Shown here in pieces: positions 5,609 to 8,350 of a stretch of DNA of 8,350 nucleotides. The stretch is from UBA652 sp964598235. Lineage in GTDB: Bacteria > Pseudomonadota > Gammaproteobacteria > Nitrosococcales > Methylophagaceae. The number at the start of each line of letters is the position of its first letter. The first letter of the stretch is position 1. A model generated the notes under the pieces. That model made no database searches and was not told the DNA's origin. It saw nothing but the letters and a program-made list of their open reading frames with translations. Where the stretch lies: assembly GCA_964598235.1 (NCBI GenBank), contig CAZRAY010000060.1, positions 1 through 8,350 of the forward strand, read 5' to 3'. A program made the position numbers and the translations under genes.

Positions 5609-6031
5609 TTAGTGCCCTGCTGTTTTCCGTGCTTTTTGAATAGTCCGCAATTGCGCCATTGCTTCTTGCAATTTCGCTTGTGCATCTGCCATATCAATTT
5701 GTGAATCTTGATCTTTCAATACCGCTTCTGCTTCTTCTTTAGCCGCTATCGCTTTCGCTTCATCTAAGTCAGCAGCACGTACCGCAGTATCAGCCAACAC
5801 CGTAACCAGTGTGGGTTGTACTTCAATCATCCCGCCAGAAACATAAAACGCTTGCTCTTCGCCATCGACTAACACTCGCACTTCACCTGGTTTTAATCGT
5901 GTGACCAATGGTGTGTGGCGAGGATAAATACCCAACTCACCCATCACTCCAGAGGCGAAAACAGCTTCCACTGAACCTGAGAAAATCTCACGCTCTGCAC
6001 TCACTATTTCTACACTAATTGTCATCGCCAT
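5609..6031 (-). CDS. atpC: F1Fo ATP synthase epsilon subunit
   Basis: 140 residues (E. coli 139). It is part of the F1 central stalk, contacts gamma and the c-ring, and inhibits ATP hydrolysis. The N-terminal beta-sandwich (about 1-88) has the typical opening SVEIVSAEREIFSG and the segments GELGIYPRHTPLVTRLKPGEVRV and YVSGGMIEVQP-VTVLAD. A C-terminal two-helix domain (about 90-138), rich in Ala, Glu, Lys and Gln, follows. GGGAG lies about seven bases before the first ATG; a second ATG at codon 3 would be too far, so the first is chosen. It follows atpD by 18 bases and is the last gene of the operon. Confidence 0.97.
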   Translation of the reverse strand: MAMTISVEIVSAEREIFSGSVEAVFASGVMGELGIYPRHTPLVTRLKPGEVRVLVDGEEQAFYVSGGMIEVQPTLVTVLADTAVRAADLDEAKAIAAKEEAEAVLKDQDSQIDMADAQAKLQEAMAQLRTIQKARKTAGH

Positions 6032-6049
6032 TGTATTTCTCCCGAAAGC

Positions 6050-7426
6050 TTAAAGTGTTTTTGCTTTCTCAACAGCTTCTTCAATGCTGCCTACCATGTA
6101 GAACGCTTGTTCTGGTAGCGCATCGTATTCGCCATTCAAAATGCCTTTAAAGCCAGCAATCGTATCTTTCAATGCGACATATTTACCCGGGCTACCGGTA
6201 AATACTTCTGCCACGAAGAACGGTTGTGACAAGAAACGTTGAATTTGACGCGCACGCGATACTGTTAATTTATCTTCTTCAGATAATTCGTCCATACCCA
6301 AGATCGCGATGATATCTTTCAATTCTTTATAGCGTTGTAATGTACCTTGTACACCACGCGCCACTTCATAATGCTCTGTTCCCACCACTAATGGATCAAG
6401 CTGACGGCTGGTAGAATCTAGTGGGTCAATCGCTGGATAAATACCTAATTCCGCAATTGAACGAGACAATACAACAGTCGCATCCAAATGGGCAAATGTG
6501 GTTGCTGGTGAGGGATCGGTTAAATCATCGGCTGGTACGTATACTGCTTGGATAGACGTGATCGAACCAATTTTTGTTGAAGTGATACGTTCTTGTAACG
6601 CACCCATTTCTTCCGCTAGCGTTGGTTGGTAACCTACCGCTGAAGGCATACGACCTAATAGCGCAGATACTTCTGTTCCCGCCAATGTGTAACGGTAAAT
6701 GTTATCGATAAACAATAATACGTCACGACCTTCATCACGGAAATTTTCAGCCATGGTTAAGCCTGTTAGCGCAACACGTAAACGGTTACCTGGTGGCTCA
6801 TTCATTTGGCCGTAAACCAACGATACTTTGTCGATTACGTTTGAATCTGTCATTTCATGATAGAAATCATTCCCTTCACGGGTACGTTCACCCACACCAG
6901 CAAATACAGAGAAACCATCATGCTCTGTCGCGATGTTACGGATAAGCTCCATCATGTTGACTGTTTTACCTACACCGGCACCACCAAACAGGCCAACTTT
7001 ACCACCCTTCGCGAAGGGACAAACCAAATCGATAACTTTGATACCTGATTCAAGCAATTCATTACCTGAAGATAACTCATCAAATGCAGGCGCTTTACGG
7101 TGAATTGGCATTCTAACGTCTTCGCCAATCGGGCCTTTCTCATCAATGGGGTCACCTAATACATCCATAATCCGACCCAATGTTTTTTGGCCGACTGGAA
7201 CTTGAATAGGTTCACCCGTGTTTGATACGTCTGCATGGCGTTTCAAGCCATCTGTTGCACCCATTGCAATCGCACGCACCACACCATCACCCAGCTGCTG
7301 CTGAACTTCAAGTGTTAAGCCTGCTGCATCAACCAATAAGGCATCATATACTTTAGGTAGGCTGTCACGTGGGAATTCCACATCCACAACCGCACCGATA
7401 ATTTGTACAATCTTTCCAGAGCTCAT
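6050..7426 (-). CDS. atpD: F1Fo ATP synthase beta subunit (catalytic)
   Basis: 458 residues from the preferred start (E. coli 460). It carries the catalytic nucleotide sites of F1 on the cytoplasmic side of the membrane. An N-terminal beta-barrel begins GKIVQIIGAVVDVEFP. The nucleotide domain has the P-loop GGAGVGKT (148-155), catalytic Glu180 in VGERTREGN, Walker B VLLFIDN with Asp241, and the adenine-pocket Tyr330 in GIYPAIDP. The C-terminal helical domain contains the DELSEED loop (379-385), which touches gamma. An in-frame ATG at 7468 would add 14 residues unlike the family; the ATG at 7426 follows AGAGGAAG with proper spacing and matches the family's N-terminus. The gene is 51 bases after atpG and 18 before atpC. 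Everything looks intact and functional. Confidence 0.98.
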   Translation of the reverse strand: MSSGKIVQIIGAVVDVEFPRDSLPKVYDALLVDAAGLTLEVQQQLGDGVVRAIAMGATDGLKRHADVSNTGEPIQVPVGQKTLGRIMDVLGDPIDEKGPIGEDVRMPIHRKAPAFDELSSGNELLESGIKVIDLVCPFAKGGKVGLFGGAGVGKTVNMMELIRNIATEHDGFSVFAGVGERTREGNDFYHEMTDSNVIDKVSLVYGQMNEPPGNRLRVALTGLTMAENFRDEGRDVLLFIDNIYRYTLAGTEVSALLGRMPSAVGYQPTLAEEMGALQERITSTKIGSITSIQAVYVPADDLTDPSPATTFAHLDATVVLSRSIAELGIYPAIDPLDSTSRQLDPLVVGTEHYEVARGVQGTLQRYKELKDIIAILGMDELSEEDKLTVSRARQIQRFLSQPFFVAEVFTGSPGKYVALKDTIAGFKGILNGEYDALPEQAFYMVGSIEEAVEKAKTL

Positions 7427-7430
7427 TTTA

Positions 7431-7438
7431 CTTCCTCT
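7431..7438 (-). promoter_or_regulatory. Shine-Dalgarno that decides the atpD start
   Basis: AGAGGAAG on the minus strand, with the AGGA core six bases before the ATG at 7426. It is a strong site, as expected for the subunit needed in three copies, and it lies after the ATG at 7468, ruling that one out. Confidence 0.75.
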
Positions 7439-7450
7439 TTCCAATACATT

Positions 7451-7465
7451 CGGCATTAGCTGCCG
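7451..7465 (-). other. Small hairpin between atpG and atpD
   Basis: CGGCA-GCTAA-TGCCG on the minus strand (5-bp GC-rich stem, 5-nt loop) within the 51-base gap. It lies upstream of the atpD ribosome site and has no T-run, so it is not a terminator. It might affect mRNA processing. Confidence 0.3.
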
Positions 7466-7477
7466 CAATTCTTTACG

Positions 7478-8344
7478 TTAAACCGCAGCCGCACCCGCGA
7501 CAATTTCTGATATTTCTTGTGTGATCGCTGCTTGACGTGCTTTGTTGTAAACCAACTGCAAATCATCAATAAGATCGCCAGCATTATCCGATGCGCTCTT
7601 CATTGCAACCATTCGTGATGCTTGTTCACATGCAATATTTTCTACCACACCTTGATACACCAATGATTCCATATAGCGAACCAATAAGTGATCTAACACC
7701 GATTGCGCATCCGGCTCATAAATATAATCCCAGTGATGAGACATTTCTTCGCTCGGTTGTTCTGGTTTCGCAGGCAATAACTTGGTGATTTTCACCTCTT
7801 GCGTCATCGTATTAACAAATTCATTGAACACTAAATACAAGCTATCAATTTTGCCAGATTCAAACGCATCCAACATCACCTTCACGGCACCAATCAATTC
7901 TGCAATTTCAGGTGAATCGCCTAATTGCACAGCCTGACTCACCATCTCAACTGGCAAGCGGCTAAAAAAGCTAGAGGCTTTCTGACCAATGGTACACAGA
8001 TCAACGTCAATGCCTTTTGCTTGTTTCGCCTGAATATCAGTCAACACCGCTTTGAACAAGTTATTATTCAAGCCACCACATAAACCACGGTCTGATGACA
8101 CGATAATATAGCCAATACGGCTTTTCTCATCGCGCTCTTGCAAATACACATGTTTATATTCTGAATGCGCATGGGCTAAATGCTGGATCACACCATACAT
8201 TTTTTCAGCGTAAGGCCGCGTTGCCGCCATCCGCTCTTGTGCTTTACGCATTTTACTCGCCGCAACCATCTCCATCGCACGCGTGATCTTCTGCGTGTTT
8301 TTGATGCTTGCTATCTGAGTCCGTATCTCTTTGCCGCTAGCCAT
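7478..8344 (-). CDS. atpG: F1Fo ATP synthase gamma subunit
   Basis: 288 residues (E. coli 287), complete within the window; the start lies six bases from the window edge. It is the rotating central shaft of F1. The N-terminal coiled-coil helix begins GKEIRTQIASIKNTQKITRA and continues MEMVAASKMRKAQ. A central Rossmann-like region contains the conserved SSDRGLCGGLN (83-93). The C-terminal helix (MKSASDNAGDLIDDLQLVYNKARQAAITQEISEIVAGAAAV) packs against the first in the shaft. The ribosome site cannot be judged because only six upstream bases are present. The rest of the operon, with atpA first, should lie beyond the right edge. Confidence 0.97.
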   Translation of the reverse strand: MASGKEIRTQIASIKNTQKITRAMEMVAASKMRKAQERMAATRPYAEKMYGVIQHLAHAHSEYKHVYLQERDEKSRIGYIIVSSDRGLCGGLNNNLFKAVLTDIQAKQAKGIDVDLCTIGQKASSFFSRLPVEMVSQAVQLGDSPEIAELIGAVKVMLDAFESGKIDSLYLVFNEFVNTMTQEVKITKLLPAKPEQPSEEMSHHWDYIYEPDAQSVLDHLLVRYMESLVYQGVVENIACEQASRMVAMKSASDNAGDLIDDLQLVYNKARQAAITQEISEIVAGAAAV

Positions 8345-8350
8345 TGCTTA

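Noticed and set aside
7427..7468. Upstream ATG as start of atpD
   Set aside because: The added 14 residues do not belong to the family, and the strong AGAGGAAG site lies between this ATG and the one at 7426.
1..8350. tRNA, rRNA, CRISPR array, IS element or riboswitch
   Set aside because: Reading both strands showed no regularly spaced repeats, no transposase, no tRNA-like cloverleaf and no leader long enough for a known riboswitch or the glmS ribozyme.

Overview
This 8.35-kb window looks like a chromosomal segment of a moderately AT-rich gammaproteobacterium. The evidence is the gene order atpG-atpD-atpC-glmU-glmS on one strand, an AtpD very close to the enterobacterial sequence as I remember it, and GlmU and GlmS of normal gammaproteobacterial length and motif content. 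I cannot name the genus from the sequence alone.

Right part (about 2228-8350, all on the minus strand): the end of the F1Fo ATP synthase operon (atpG gamma, atpD beta, atpC epsilon) closes at a strong hairpin terminator with an eight-U tail (5512-5542). Next come glmU and glmS, separated by one base. They make UDP-GlcNAc for peptidoglycan and LPS: GlmS produces glucosamine-6-P, and GlmU acetylates and uridylylates glucosamine-1-P. The 3' end of glmS carries a recognisable attTn7 (TnsD target) sequence, so the DNA beyond it is a known insertion hotspot.

Left part (1-2227): a small accessory cassette with a divergent layout. A TetR-family repressor gene (plus strand, start best placed at 1513) faces away from a two-gene minus-strand unit. 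That unit encodes a Tat-signal-bearing protein made of two tandem YdhR-like (ABM/ferredoxin-like) domains, followed 62 bases later by a secreted 151-aa protein of unknown function with two cysteines, possibly a small beta-barrel. The 132-bp divergent region holds two perfect palindromes with core ATAACGATCGTTAT and a third degenerate copy. They overlap promoter-like hexamers on both strands, which strongly suggests autoregulation and co-regulation of the exported pair.

The most interesting part is this TetR-controlled export cassette: a duplicated, exported version of a normally cytoplasmic single-domain family, with an internal start and its own Shine-Dalgarno sequence that could give a second, cytoplasmic product. 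No tRNA, rRNA, CRISPR array, IS element or Tn7 end is visible.
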